A DNA stretch of 64,000 nucleotides. Origin: Brachionus rotundiformis (taxonomy: Eukaryota > Rotifera > Eurotatoria > Ploima > Brachionidae). A program made the translations under genes and the position numbers. Numbering within the stretch: the stretch's first letter is position 1; each line of letters begins with the position of its first letter. The stretch covers positions 266,947 to 330,946 of the forward strand of contig JAESIW010000208.1 in NCBI GenBank assembly GCA_016802295.1. Reading direction: 5' to 3'. Shown piece after piece: positions 47,400 to 59,505 of the stretch. The notes under the pieces are model-generated. The model searched no databases and was not told the origin of the DNA. It saw only the letters and a list, made by a program, of their open reading frames with translations.

Positions 47400-48229
47400 A
47401 AGTTTTGTCAAGTGATAAAATCATCAACTTAACTTTGTATTGTAAATAAATTTTTAAAATTTTAGTTTTTCACAACTTTAAATTTATTAAAAAATTGAAT
47501 AATAAAATTAGTTTAAAAAAAGTTTTTGATTAAGCTTAAAATAGATAAAATAATTGAAGAAAAAATAAATTTAATTTTTAAATAAATTAGAAAATTTCAC
47601 CAATTTCAATCTGAAATTATTCAGCCGGCTATAGCTTCCAATTGTCTACCACTTTATTAGATCTTTCAACTGAAGTGAATTAGTGAGCTTGGTCTATTTT
47701 TTCTAGCAATTCTATATCCTTTTTATTAAGACGTAACCAAACTCCTTACATATATATTCTAAATGTGGTCCTCTTCAAATTCAAAATTTTTATTTTTCCA
47801 AGTTTTTTAACTTTTAGGAAGTATAGATAAGATAAAAATCATTTTTAATAATTTTATACTAGATAAGCACAATTTTATGTTTTCAAGTTTGATCTCTTCC
47901 AAAATTTTTTACCAGAATTATAATTAATAATCAAAAAATTTTAATCCAATATTTTAATGAATTCATGCAAAAATAATTGAGATGTTAGCAAATTAGTTAG
48001 ATTTTCTTTCAACCGACCAACCCACTTGGATTACCTAACTTTGCAAAATGAACTAAAATATATCAAAATTTATAGATAAGTATATCATCAAAGTAGCAAA
48101 TTTCAAGGGAACTAAATCTTGCTTCCATAATGGGTTATAATGGAAAATAAAAATCTATTCAAAAACACGCTTCAAAATGTTGTGTTAATCTAAATATCTT
48201 AAAAAAATTTTGCTTACATCATTTATGTT

Positions 48230-49345
48230 ATAAAGGTAGAAAATTAATAATTTTATTTATTCAATTTAAAAAAAAATTGAGTTCAAAAGGAAAAAAAAAT
48301 ACTAGTTAGAAATTTTTTTTATCTATAATTTTATACATCACACTAGGCAAATAGTCTTTTAAAATCAAAACTTACTAAAAAAATTCAATTTTTTTTAAAG
48401 TTTAAAAAAAGTCGGTTCAAAAGTTTTAACAATTTTGACTATTTTTTTCAAAACTGTATGATTAATTCATAAATATCTTCCAGAGTTGGTAAAAAAAAAA
48501 GTAAAAAGTGAAAATTGTGACTTTGACTGGAATACAAATTTTAAAATTCAGTAAAATTTGACTCTGGCTTTAGGAAAAAAAGTATAAACCTAAATTTAAG
48601 ATTAAATTAGTAAAATAAACTGATCATTTTAACTAAAAACGATAAATTAAACGATTTTATATAAACTGAAGTTTTGAATATTAATTTTGATAATGATGAG
48701 CTTCAAAGTTAAATTTGACTTTGACTTTTGACCAACTCTGATATTTCTAATTTTGAGTAAAATGTGCTTAAACTGCTTAATTATTGAAAACTCTCCACAT
48801 TCTCATTTGGCCTGTAAATAACATTAACAAAAAATCTTTAATTTGGCAAAAATGGGTAAAAAATGACTCTAGCGCACAAAAATGGCGGATCGAGGGTCTG
48901 CTAAAAAGCGGATATAAAAAGAAAATGGAATAGCCAAGTTTTTATGTGTTTCTTTAAATAAGAAATGATATGAATAGACTGGAACTGTCTCTGATCGAAG
49001 CCGTTCTTCTAGACCTTTTTGGATGAAAATTAAATTTTTAGAGAGAGGTTGGAAAAGATCCTACATCTATTTATCAAAAATTCGCCACTGATTTTAATTC
49101 TAAGACTCAATGAGATATCTCCAAAAAAATGTTTACAGTCTCATAAAATGGTAAGGAAACTTCTTCAAAACATTAAAGATAGACACATAGAATGTAGGTG
49201 GTTTAAACTGGACAGTTAATGTCCAGAGTTATTTTCAGTGAGGAGTCCAATTTTGAGGTCTTAAGTCGTAAGTCAAGAGTAATAGTAAAAGGGTTTTGAA
49301 ATGAAAAGTTTCACCCCAATTTCTGTAAAGTTATGTATGTAAGCC
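48230..49345 (+). mobile_element. Degraded Tc1 element of the same family as 28844-30392
   Basis: Read on the plus strand it follows the inverted sequence of the other Tc1 copy for over 800 bases: the subterminal AAAGTCGGT.CAAAAGTTT site (48410), ATGATYAATTCNTAAATA, GTGCTTAAACTGC (48765), the start of the transposase (GGCGGATCGAGGGTCTGCTAA), ATGGTAAGGAAACTTCTT, then GTCCAATTTTGAGGTCTT encoding SPILRS-like remains of the DESNFEV box. Stops and indels are frequent. The right end is lost. Confidence 0.82.
48481..48740. mobile_element. hAT-like MITE inserted in the Tc1 relic
   Basis: Perfect 10-bp ends CAGAGTTGGT (48481) and ACCAACTCTG (48740). The flanks ATATCTTC and ATATTTC both correspond to the single ATAGCTTC of the intact Tc1 copy (30075-30090 region), so they are a decayed 8-bp target duplication. 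260 bp, non-coding. Confidence 0.78.
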
Positions 49346-50012
49346 TAATTAAAGATGATAGTTCACCCAAAAGTAATAAAATGGTTCAACAAATTAATCT
49401 ATGTTGATTACATTTAAATTAGGAAATTAACTTTTTCCACACTTGGCACACGGTTTTATCCTTTCTTTGCTTATTATCTTTTGCATTCAAACACTCATTT
49501 CCTCAGATAATTACATTTTATTAACCAAGATTAGGTTCAAGCTGTTAATTTTCAAATTATGCAATGACTAATTTATTTAAAGAAAATTATTAAAAATTAA
49601 TTGATATATTTAATAAATTATTTTATTATTATAATAATTTTAATAAAAAAATTATCCGAAAATGATGCAATATATTGTGAATGTATCAATAGAAATTTTA
49701 TAATTGTTGGCTTAATTTAGCAACAATTTAAAAGATAATTTAATTGTCATGTCTATATAAGAAAATATTCTAAAATGTTTTTGATAATCAATTGTTAAAA
49801 AAATAAAGACTTCAAATAAAATTGTCTTTTTATTTTTTAGCATATTTCAACTAAAGAAATCCTCATTATAAAATTACTAACCAATAAATAATTATAATGA
49901 GCGTTTATTAATTATTCTGACGATAAAATCAGAATTTTTTTTCAACAAATTTCTAGCTATCTTATTTCGTGATTCATTTAATTAATAAGTTTATAAGATT
50001 TTGCATAATTAG

Positions 50013-53000
50013 ATGAATCAAAGCGATATGAACGATGATATACCCAAAGTACCCACTCGGACTCACTTGAAGACAAATCTGAATAACCGAATAAATGCCC
50101 AGAACTTACAACAAACCAAAGTATTGAGTATAACCAGCGACAAAAGCTCGTTGGAAAACGCCGCAGACATGGCGGTCAAAAAAGCACTCGGTACTGCCAA
50201 GCTTGGCTCTATACCATCTTTAAACACACACCAAAACTCGGACCAAGACCAGTTTAGAAATTTATCTGTATGATATCATAAATTATAACTCATCAGTTAT
50301 TTAAATGATCATTTTTTAAACTAAGATAAGCAGCACAGGTTCGGGAGACGTTCACAAAGAACTAGAACATGCACCAAGTGCGCAATCAGCCCAAGTTATT
50401 ACCAGCTCGGTCTTAAAACCAAAACAATTACAAAACATCATTCCAAAATTAATTGAGGGTGAAAAAATGGTCAGCACTGGTGAGTTCAGTAATGTTACCA
50501 GTACAGACATAATATTTGTGCTACCTGACAATAGGGGAGTCAGTGGTAAATTATGCTTGACCAATTTTAGACTCTATTTCCGAAGCGATGTAGTTTTATT
50601 AATAAAATTTAATAAATTAAATTTTAGTTTTATTATAATTTTTTTAGGAATATTATAACAATGTTCTTAGGGCAACCAGTCATTATTTGGTCATTGACTT
50701 ACCACTTGGTCTTGTGCATAGAATAGAAAAAATTGGTCATTTAAGTTCTAAACAGAACAATTTTTATGGACTTTTTATCTATTGTAAAGTAAGTTAACCG
50801 ATTGTAAAAATTCACACTTTATTTTGGAAAATTTTAGAATGGCCGCAAGCTTATTTTTGCCATTAGTGCCAAAAACAAACAAGACAAGTCTAGAAAAGTT
50901 ATTTATGATTTATTAAATAGATATGCATTCCCTCTTAGCAATAATATGGTAATTATTATTTTAATTTTAGTCAACTTTAAAAACGATAAAATGAAATATT
51001 ATCTTTTAACATATTAAAATGTGTTCTATTTAAAGAGACTTAAAACAAAATAATGCAAATAGGAAATTAAAATTGTAAGAATGGTCTTACGACAACCAGT
51101 CATTAAAATAATAAATAAATCATATATTTGAAATTTTAATCTTTTCCAATTTTTGGAATTCTACCAACCCTTTTCTGTCAATTTAAATTTCTTAATTGGA
51201 CAATAAAATGCCAAAAAATCATTAGTTTTTATTTTATTAGTCTTATAGAATTAGTATGAAATTAGAAGAAGAAGAACGTGGTAAACTTGAGTAAACTAAA
51301 GTAAAGATTTATTAGCCATGACAGTCGCTTCGTAATCAATCGCTTCTTTTAAAATCTATTCACATATTGAGCAGTGACAATACTCTTTGGTAATTAGCTC
51401 CATGTTCTATTCGCCAAAAAGTTTGATCTTTGGAAGACTTTTTAAAATTTCGCACAGTCTTCAAAGATTGTTACTTCTTGGTTTCGGTTCAGGACAGAAA
51501 TTTATTTCATTCTTTAGTTTGACAATCTCATAGCCATTAGTTATCTAATAAAATTGTATCAAGTCACCTCAGGTCCCTTTTGTTTGTAAATCTGACAATT
51601 CCAGCTTGATTAATCTCTCTTTATATACTAAATTTTGAAATACAGGAATCAGTTTTGTTGATCTCTCTAAATTTTCCATAACCTTTTAATGTTCTTTTCA
51701 AGATATGGGCACCAACTTATTGCGTATTCTAAAGGATGTGAACAAAATAAAACCAAAATACACCTCTTGGAATTTTTCTGCATTTAACTTAGTTGACCAT
51801 TTATTTGACCATGTAGTCACATTCTTGCTGTTTTGTTAATAAACATATTTTGTTCAATTTAATTTTTGCAAATTCATGAAGTGTTTTTAATTTAGGTGAT
51901 ACATACGTTGTATACATTTTTTATAACGAATTTTAAGAATTTAGAAACAAAGTTATTTATGTTCGAAATTTTTGTTTCTGTTTTTTTGGTCAATAATTCA
52001 CAGCACCACCAGAGTTTAATATGTTGCAGATTAGATAAAGATAATTTTTTTATTTCATTATGCAAAATTAGAATATTTTTGAATTTTTTCTTATCTGGTT
52101 AAAAAAAAATTACTTTGAATTATAGAAATCATTATTTTTTAATTATTCTATACATATTTAGAGTTGACTATCAACGAAGTCTTAACTAAATTCAAGTAAA
52201 TTTAACTTCGTTATGTAGAATTATGATAAAATGTAAAAAGGACTGAGTTAATGAAAAAACTAAAATTTCAATGATCAATTTAACTAATAAAACATGCCAT
52301 CCTAGTCTATTTCATCAAAAGATAGTCTTTTTTTCTACTTATCAAAAATAAGCTTTAAAAAAATCAAAATTTTTCTGTATGTTTTATACAATCAAAAAAT
52401 ATCAAGAGTTAACACATTTAATTTTAAATTTCAAGTAGCAGTAGTAGGAGTTGTGATTCTGAAGTATAGCAATATATACTAATGGCTTCCAGGATTTAGG
52501 TCAATTAGAGTTGTGGCAGTCTTTCTTTTCTCTCTGGTTCTATATCAAACACTTATCTGTCGATACCCGCTTTAAAGCATAAACTGTATCTGAGTTAACA
52601 ATACTTTTCGGTAAAGCATTCCACTCTGTTGGTAAGAAAGTTATATCTTGATGTAGCTTGTTTACAAATTTCTTTTTCTAGTTTCATGTTATGTTTACTC
52701 CATTACAAGATTCACACCTCTCATTAGGTTGATCTTCTCATGACAGTTGACTATTTTGAACATTTGAATAAGATCCCCTTTTGTTCTACGATCTTCTAAG
52801 CTCATTAAGCCCAAAGTCATTAGCCTTTCTTGGTATGACTTTTCTTTCAAACATTGGACTAGCTTTGTCGCTCTTCTTTGGACTCTTTCGATGATGTTTA
52901 TGGCAGCTTTCGATGCAGGGTTCCAAATACTTACAGCATATTCAAGATGCGGTCTGACAAGTCCTATGTATAAAAGTCTAAAAGTTTCTTTGTCCAAACA

Positions 53001-56000
53001 TATGAACGCATTTCTGATTTGATCTAACACTCTGTTGGCTTTAGATGCCGCAAATAAACATCGTTTGCTCCAACAACACCAAGGTCTTTTTCTTCAACAG
53101 TTTCTTTAAGAGTCACTGCTCCATCCGAGATTGGAACTGTACATCCAGTTTCGACCAATATACATTGTTTTACACTTTAATACATTTAGTTCAGTAGACC
53201 ATTTTGCTGTCCAGTTATTTAATTCAAAGAGGTCATTCTGAAGCTGAGTCGATCCTAATTCATTCTTATCAAAAATCCCCAATATATTGAAGTCGTCTGC
53301 ATATAATAAACGTGAACTTTGAATAGGATGCAAAAGCTCTTCTCATTCTGAGCATGATAAAAAAACTAATTGATTTTTAAATTTAAGAATTTTTTTGCAT
53401 TTTCCTACAAGCAGCATTTTCCAGAAGAAACAGGTTGGTTTGTGTACGATTGTAAGAAAGAATATGAACGTATTGGAGTGACCACCAAAACAAACGATTG
53501 GCGCATTTCAACTGTTAACCAAGATTATAAGCTTTGCGATACGTATCCCAAGCTATTGGTAGTGCCTGCCAGTGTCAAAGACGAGGAACTCAAACAAATT
53601 GCTGAATTTAGATCTAAGCACCGAATTCCAGTACTCAGTTGGCTGAAATTCGACAATAGGAAAAATCATGTCGCTTTGCTTCGAAGCAGTCAACCTTTAT
53701 GTGGCATCACCCAGAAACGAAGCGAAAAAGACGAAAATTACTTGTACAAGTTATTCAAGCTGAACAGTATTAACTCTTTGGATAAGCTTTACATAATGGA
53801 CGCTCGTCCAGTGGTAAACGCTTATGCCAATAGAACTACCGGCGGTGGCCATGAGTCCGAGGACAATTACAAAGAATGTGAAATCAACTTCCTTAACATT
53901 CACAACATTCACGTAATGCGCGAGAGCTTGAGAAAAATTTTCGACATGTCTTTACCAAGTGCTAATCTGTTTATTTCCAATCAGCCACCAGCTTCATCCA
54001 ATACACTATCATCAAATTCTTCTGGCCAAGTTCAAAATCAAGCAAACAAATTGGATACAGATGATGATAAAAATTTCTTGATAAATTTAGAAAACTCAAA
54101 ATGGTTAAACCACATACGCTCTGTCCTGAACGGAGCTTTAAAAATAGTTAAGTACATTAACTCATATAGTTCAAGCGTGTTGGTTCATTGTTCGGACGGA
54201 TGGGACCGAACTGCTCAACTAACCTCGCTTTCAATGCTGATGATGGACAAATATTACCGAACACTCAGAGGCTTCGAGGTTCTAATTGAAAAAGAATGGC
54301 TCAGTTTTGGTCACAGGTTCGGAGTTCGCATGGGTCATGGTTCAAGTGACCATGCAAATCAGGACAGATCGCCAATATTCTTGCAATTTATAGACTGTGT
54401 GTGGCAGTTGATGCAGCAGAATAGCAAAGTTTTTGAATTCAATGAAAAATTTTTAATTACGATTGTAAATAATATGTATACTTGCCAATTTGGAACATTT
54501 TTATACAACAATGAATTTGAAAGAGACAAATATGTGAGTACTTGATATAATAATTAATTTGAAATTTTTGATTTCATAAATTTTGGTTTATCTTAAAGTC
54601 AAAAAAAGATATTTATTAATTGATCAGCATTTTAGTATATATAATAAATCTTAATTTAGATATTAAAACTTATTATCATAATAAAAAAGGAACAAAAAAA
54701 TTAATTTTTCAACAAAGCTTTTGCTGCCTTATTTGGTCTTCCTCTTGAGTTTCACCAATCCATACATTTTTTGCTGGTGTTGGTGGTTTGACATACTTTA
54801 GTGTATGTTGGACAGGTGCATTTGTCATCATTCTAATTGCCATATCAACTCATTAAAGTCTTTTATTTTTTTTTATATTTTTTCACTCATAAAAATATTC
54901 CATATAATATAAAAGTAAAAAAATGGTTCCTTAAATGAACCATGGTATATCAAAGAGTTTGCAAAAATTGAATTTTGAGGCAAGAGAATGTACATGATTT
55001 TTTTTTAAATATTCTTATTAACAATTAAGGATGTACTATGGTGTATTTACAGAAAAAAAATTCAGTTGGATTATTCATCTTTTATTTAGAATTGGTATTC
55101 CCTGAAGCACAAGCTGATGCTTTCCAAGTCATACAATTTTTTCTAATGGTCCACATATTTAGTATTAAGATTTATGAAAAAAATTAGATTAAAAAAAAAT
55201 TGAAAAATTTTTAAATTTTGAAAAGCAATGTTACTAGATAAATAAAGTTATGTCTTGAAATTTGATGTATAAGGACCAATAAAGGTATTAAATCCATCTC
55301 TTGGCCATTCTTTGTTAGAAAAACCATATTTTTATAAGGATTTTTTAAACTTATTTACCATTTATACTCATAATTTCAATTTTTGTCTTGCTAGTCCAAT
55401 TTTTGGACAACTTTTTTTGGTTTAGGTGTTTTGATTTAGTCGAGTTTGAATGGTACCACTGTGAATTCATTTGGTCAAAAAATTGTATCTAACAGCTTTT
55501 TTAGTTAATCGCATTTACCAAATTGGTATTTATCAGACCCCTTACTAATTTAAACATTGCAATTAAGTCACCTCTCAGTGAAGGAGCTGAAATGGAAATA
55601 CCATTTTTTAGTACATGCTAACTTCATTTACCACATCATATCATATTTTAACTGATAGAATATTTTTATTTTCCAAGGATCTACGAAATAAAACAGTATC
55701 ATTATGGTCTTATGTAAACAGTTATAAAAACGAATTCAAGAATAGCTCGTATATTGAATACGATGGTGTAGTCGAATGCTCGACCTCAATGTCAAGTCTT
55801 CAACTATGGACAGCCTACTATTTTCAGTACAAGGAGGTTATTGATGATTCAAGTCTGGTCGATTTACCAAACGAGCTAAATGAAAATCAAAAACAAGCAA
55901 ATAACCAAGTTAAAATGACCAATTACAACATGAATACTCCTATTTTGTCTTCTAAAATTTTCGGCAGTCAGAGTTTTTTTCACCAAATGGTTTCACAAAT

Positions 56001-56118
56001 GAAAGCCACTGTACGCTCGTACAATTCTCCTCAGTCAGGTGCCGTTCAGCCAGGAGTTGCCCAAGACTCGGAATTGATCCGCTACAAAGCCGTTTCAGCT
56101 AACGAATCTACTGATTAA
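50013..56118 (+). CDS. Myotubularin-family phosphoinositide 3-phosphatase (MTM1/MTMR2 group)
   Basis: Six exons (50013-50267, 50326-50589, 50648-50788, 50838-50948, 53388-54533, 55678-56118), all joined in phase 0, give 785 residues. The enzyme removes the 3-phosphate from PI3P and PI(3,5)P2 on endosomes. Seen: a polar N-terminus (1-115), a PH-GRAM domain (about 130-255; GKLCLTNFRLYFRS, YAFPLSNNM), and a phosphatase domain from 258 with WRISTVNQDYKLCDTYP, VLSWL, NIHNIHVMRESLRK and the active site HCSDGWDRTAQ (Cys525 to Arg531), so it is catalytically competent by motif. The domain ends with KTVSLWSYVNS in exon 6. A Ser/Asn/Gln-rich insert (about 445-487) not found in human MTMR2 precedes the active site. 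Introns 4 (2.4 kb) and 5 (1.1 kb) carry LINE relics; the other three are 49-58 bp. The start is the first ATG of exon 1. Confidence 0.93.
51300..51870 (-). mobile_element. LINE 3' relic in myotubularin intron 4
   Basis: Minus-strand pieces read WSNKWSTKLNAEKFQ, PYLEKNIKRL, KERLIKLELSDLQTK, GDLIQFY, LKNEINFCPEPKPRSNN and KEAIDYEATVMANKS: the RT thumb and C-terminal region in order, with several stops. Confidence 0.75.
52690..53335 (-). mobile_element. LINE RT relic in myotubularin intron 4
   Basis: From 53335 down the minus strand reads SRLLYADDFNILGIFD (YADD catalytic box) and LNNWTAKWSTELNV, then, after frame changes, LYIGLVRPHLEYAVSIWNP, ERVQRRATKLVQCL and TKGDLIQMFKIVNCHEKINL. A separate, better kept copy than the one at 51300. 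Confidence 0.85.
54715..54840 (-). pseudogene. Dispersed coding relic with GRPNKAAKALL motif, copy 2
   Basis: Minus strand reads RGRPNKAAKALL, matching the relic at 5885-6063, and the DNA matches well beyond the motif (AAAGCTTTTGCTGCCTTATT in both). It lies in myotubularin intron 5. Family not assigned. Confidence 0.45.
55490..55590 (-). mobile_element. Short LINE 3' relic in myotubularin intron 5
   Basis: Minus strand reads LRGDLIAMFKLVRGL followed by NTNLVNAI, the C-terminal signature seen in the larger LINE pieces of this window. Confidence 0.6.
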
Positions 56119-56692
56119 TTAATTTCAAACAATTATCAATTTCGCATATTCACTTTTTTTAGTCTATCATACTTTTCTATGATAACGAGGGTATTTTTTT
56201 TTTTGAATTGAATAACATTAGCTATTAAGATTATATTTTTAATAAACTTTATAAATTAATAAATGTTATGTATCAAATTTTAAATAAAATATTTTTAAAA
56301 TTTATTCTGAAAATTGATGAAATTTCTAAATAAACTAATCAATTATGTTCAAAATTTAATTAATCACCTTGGTAGCGGAAAAATTTTAAAATATTATAAA
56401 CAAAAATTATTTTTTTATTTTTGAGAGCAAAAAAATTAAATATGCTTGTCGATAGAACTACATCAGTTCAAATTATTATGTTTATTTAATGCCACGAATA
56501 CCAACATAGACAAAAATTTAAGCCTTGCAAAAATTTGCTAATTGTTTTTAGAAATATTTAAAATCTTACTATTTCTAAGCTCTTTAGTTTCATAAATTTC
56601 TAAATCGTATGATTCAAGATCGAACCATTTAGAATTTCTAAAATATTAGAATAAAATTGGTTACTATTTATTTACTTTTATAATAAAATAAA
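56119..56692. other. AT-rich intergenic DNA
   Basis: Gap of 574 bp between the myotubularin stop and the ELOVL start, same strand. Nothing recognised besides the expected 3' end and promoter. Confidence 0.6.
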
Positions 56693-57732
56693 ATGCTACA
56701 ACAAATGCACGACCACTTATTGAGTTATGGTGATCCGAGAGTCAATGGATGGCTTTTCATGGACAGCTTTCTGCCTACCGCTACCTTCTGCTTACTTTAT
56801 CTTGTTCTCATATTTGGCATAAAACTATTCATGAAAAACAGGGCGCCCTATGAGATGAAGAATTTTCTGCTTTGTTACAACTTTTGCCAAGTTGTGGGAA
56901 CTTTTTACATGTTCAAAGAGGTAAAAGAAGTTAATTTACAAAAAAATATAGTAAATAAATTTTTAATTTTATTTAAGTTTTTAAGCGTAGCTATATTGGA
57001 GGGATACAGCTTGACTTGTCAAGAGGTGGACTACTCCGACAATCCACTAGCCATCAGGGTATGATAGATTAAGAAATTTATGAAATAATCAAATACTAAA
57101 ATTGTTCAAGATGCTAAGAGCTACATGGTTGTTTTATCTATCCAAATTGGTTGATTTTATTGATACCGTAAGAAAAATAAAATTTTTTAAATTAAAAAAA
57201 TTTATTAATTATTTTTCCATAGATTGTGTTTGCACTAAGAAAAAAAGACAATCAGATAACATTATTACACGTGTTTCATCACTTTACCATTTTCCCAATT
57301 GGTTGGGTATGCGCTAAGTATTTTGGAGGCGGTCAAAGTGAGTTTCTCATTGAAAAAAATTGATTGGAATTGTTCTTTATGTATTAAAGGCTTTTTTGGT
57401 TGTATGCTTAATTCTCTGGTGCACACAATAATGTATGGCTACTATGGTTTGTCCGCTCTGGGACCAAAAGTGCAAAAGTACTTGTGGTGGAAAAAATACA
57501 TAACTCAAATTCAACTTGTAGATTTAATTAATTTATTTAATTTAAATAAATTAATTAGTAAATTTTTAAGATTCAATTTTTATCAGTAATAGTGCATTCG
57601 TTGGTAAATATGGTACAATTAGATTGTAAATATTCAAAATCGTTCAGCACTTTTTATTCGTTTTATACTTTGACAATTGCCGGACTTTTTATTGATTTTT
57701 ACCTTAAGACTTACAAAAAGAAGACCAAATAA
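56693..57732 (+). CDS. ELOVL fatty acid elongase (3-ketoacyl-CoA synthase)
   Basis: Six exons (56693-56920, 56978-57058, 57111-57167, 57223-57337, 57390-57517, 57571-57732) join in frame to 256 residues; introns are 52-57 bp. The enzyme condenses malonyl-CoA with long-chain acyl-CoA in the ER membrane. Seen: several membrane spans, CQEVDYSDNPLAIR (family CxxVDYS motif), LSKLVDFIDTIVFALRKK, the catalytic histidine box HVFHH, NSLVHTIMYGYYGLSALGP and a C-terminal KKTK that fits the KKxx ER-retrieval signal. The usual MP after the box (HHxxMP) is changed to HHFTIFP. The first exon-end frames run into stops within the short introns, so single-frame scanning splits the gene. Substrate chain length cannot be read. 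Confidence 0.92.
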
Positions 57733-58514
57733 ATAATTTTATATCTAATAAATTTGTTCTATAAAATGATTTATATCTAAATAATTGAGACTTAAGTCTA
57801 TGAAAGTGGCTGTCGATATTAAATGATGAATTCGATTAAATCAAAATAATTAAGATTTATGAAGAAAAATTATTTGTTTAATTTTATTTGAGATTACTTT
57901 TTAAATTTATATTTTAAAAATATATATTATTGTTAATTTTTAGAAAACCATTTGAATAAATAAATATTATATTTATTTAATTTCACATTTCTATCAAAAA
58001 AATTCTTATTTTTTTATTTAAAAGTAAATGCTATTTCTTAAGTTAATAAAAATGGATAAACCATCGTCACATATGATTTTAGATCTGACTTATTTTATAA
58101 ATTAACATAATCATTAGATAAAAACATTTGGAATTTATTCCTATTTTTCAGATTGAATGGCGCTTGCCGAATAACTCTTAGACAATACCAAAGTCTCTTC
58201 CAAAAAATGTTCTATTCAATAGATATCTTAGAAAGAATTTAGACCAAATTGTCATAATCTGAAAATATAAAATCAAGAAAATGGAAGGATCGTGAAGTTC
58301 CTTTCAATTCAATCGGTTCAATTCAGAAAAACTTGAATACCTTAAGGAATAACTTAGTTTTTTAAAATGATTGATCATTAAGCAACTTAGCTTGAGTCGA
58401 AAATATTTTTTTTTTCACAAACCTTGCAGAGTAATTGTACACTTTTTAAGGATACTTTTTGATTTTGTGCAAGAGTTATTTGCAGACTATTTATGAATTG
58501 AAGCGATAGAATTT
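57733..58514. other. AT-rich intergenic DNA
   Basis: Nothing recognised between ELOVL and the LINE relic. Confidence 0.6.
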
Positions 58515-59505
58515 TAAGGAATTTCACAGCCCCGAAATTGTATTTACTACTAACAGCTTACGGAATACCAACCAAAATTGTCAGCTGGATTCAAGCATTT
58601 CTAAGTCACAGGAAGCAACGTGTCGTCCTTGAAAATGAGGTATGCGAATGGGTCCATGTCACCAGCGGCGTCCCACAGGGATCAGTTTTAGGTCCTCTTT
58701 TGTTTGTTATGTACATAAATGACTTACCTGAGATATGTAATAGTATATGCAAGTTAAATGAAATGAGCTTAAATCAGAAAAAATGTGTTATCATGCATGT
58801 CGGTATGAATAATGTATGTAATAACTATACTTTGAAAGGACAAACTTTTGCCAAGATTAATAAAGAACGTAACCTTAGTATTATTATTACAAATAACCTA
58901 AAATCAAGTGAAAAATCTATACGAGCAGCAGCAAAAGCAACGACAGCGGCATACAGGATCATGAATAATTTAAATATTTCACTAAAAGTAAAGCCAATTT
59001 ACTTTTCAAATCTTTTGTTCGACCTCATCTAGAGTTTGCAGTAGGTGCTTGACACCAAAATTCTACAAAGAGTTCTGAACTCTTTGTAGAATTTTCTTCA
59101 AATTCTTTCAAAAAATTTTCATTTAAGAAAATTTTCTAAATTAGAAACAGAGCTTAAGTTAAAGGCCTTACATTGAAAGGCGAGAGACCTTAGGTTGTAC
59201 AAGACTAGAAGACGCAGATGGGGAGACCTTATTCAGCTTCATAAAATTCAACATGGCCAAGATAGACTCCAGCTCATATATGGAAGCCAAATACTAGCCT
59301 CAATAATTTATAGTCCTGCAGGTGGTACCAGGAAAGGAAAAGTATCAATTGAAAGACAGCTAGTGTGAAACTGTGCGGTACGATACAATTTTTCACAAAT
59401 CGAACAGCCGGAAACTGGAATGCACTTGATGTAGCTACTCGAAGCATTACAAATACCAACATAATCAAAAATAAACTCGACAAGCAACTTGGATTTTGAC
59501 ATAAA
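58515..59505 (+). mobile_element. LINE RT relic with internal deletion
   Basis: An open 164-residue stretch (58538-59032) reads YGIPTKIVSWIQAFLSHRKQ, TSGVPQGSVLGPLLFVMYIN and DLPEICNSI, then jumps to LNQKKCVIMHVGMNN: about 40-50 residues with the catalytic YADD are missing. Beyond 59032 broken frames give HLEFAVG, RDLRLYKTRRRWGDLIQLHK and ERQLV, the C-terminal signature. Confidence 0.85.

Larger units (their letters stand above)
47400..50012. other. Intergenic region with a Tc1 relic
   Basis: Besides the relic at 48230-49345 and its inserted MITE, only featureless AT-rich DNA is seen. Confidence 0.6.

Noticed and set aside
53370..53387. ATG at 53370 as start of a separate phosphatase gene
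   Set aside because: The PH-GRAM exons upstream join in phase 0 at 53388 to give the exact family order, so this ATG is in the intron just before exon 5.
57102..57317. 71-codon frame in the ELOVL region
   Set aside because: It reads through exon 3, its intron and into exon 4 in a wrong frame; the spliced exons give the elongase.
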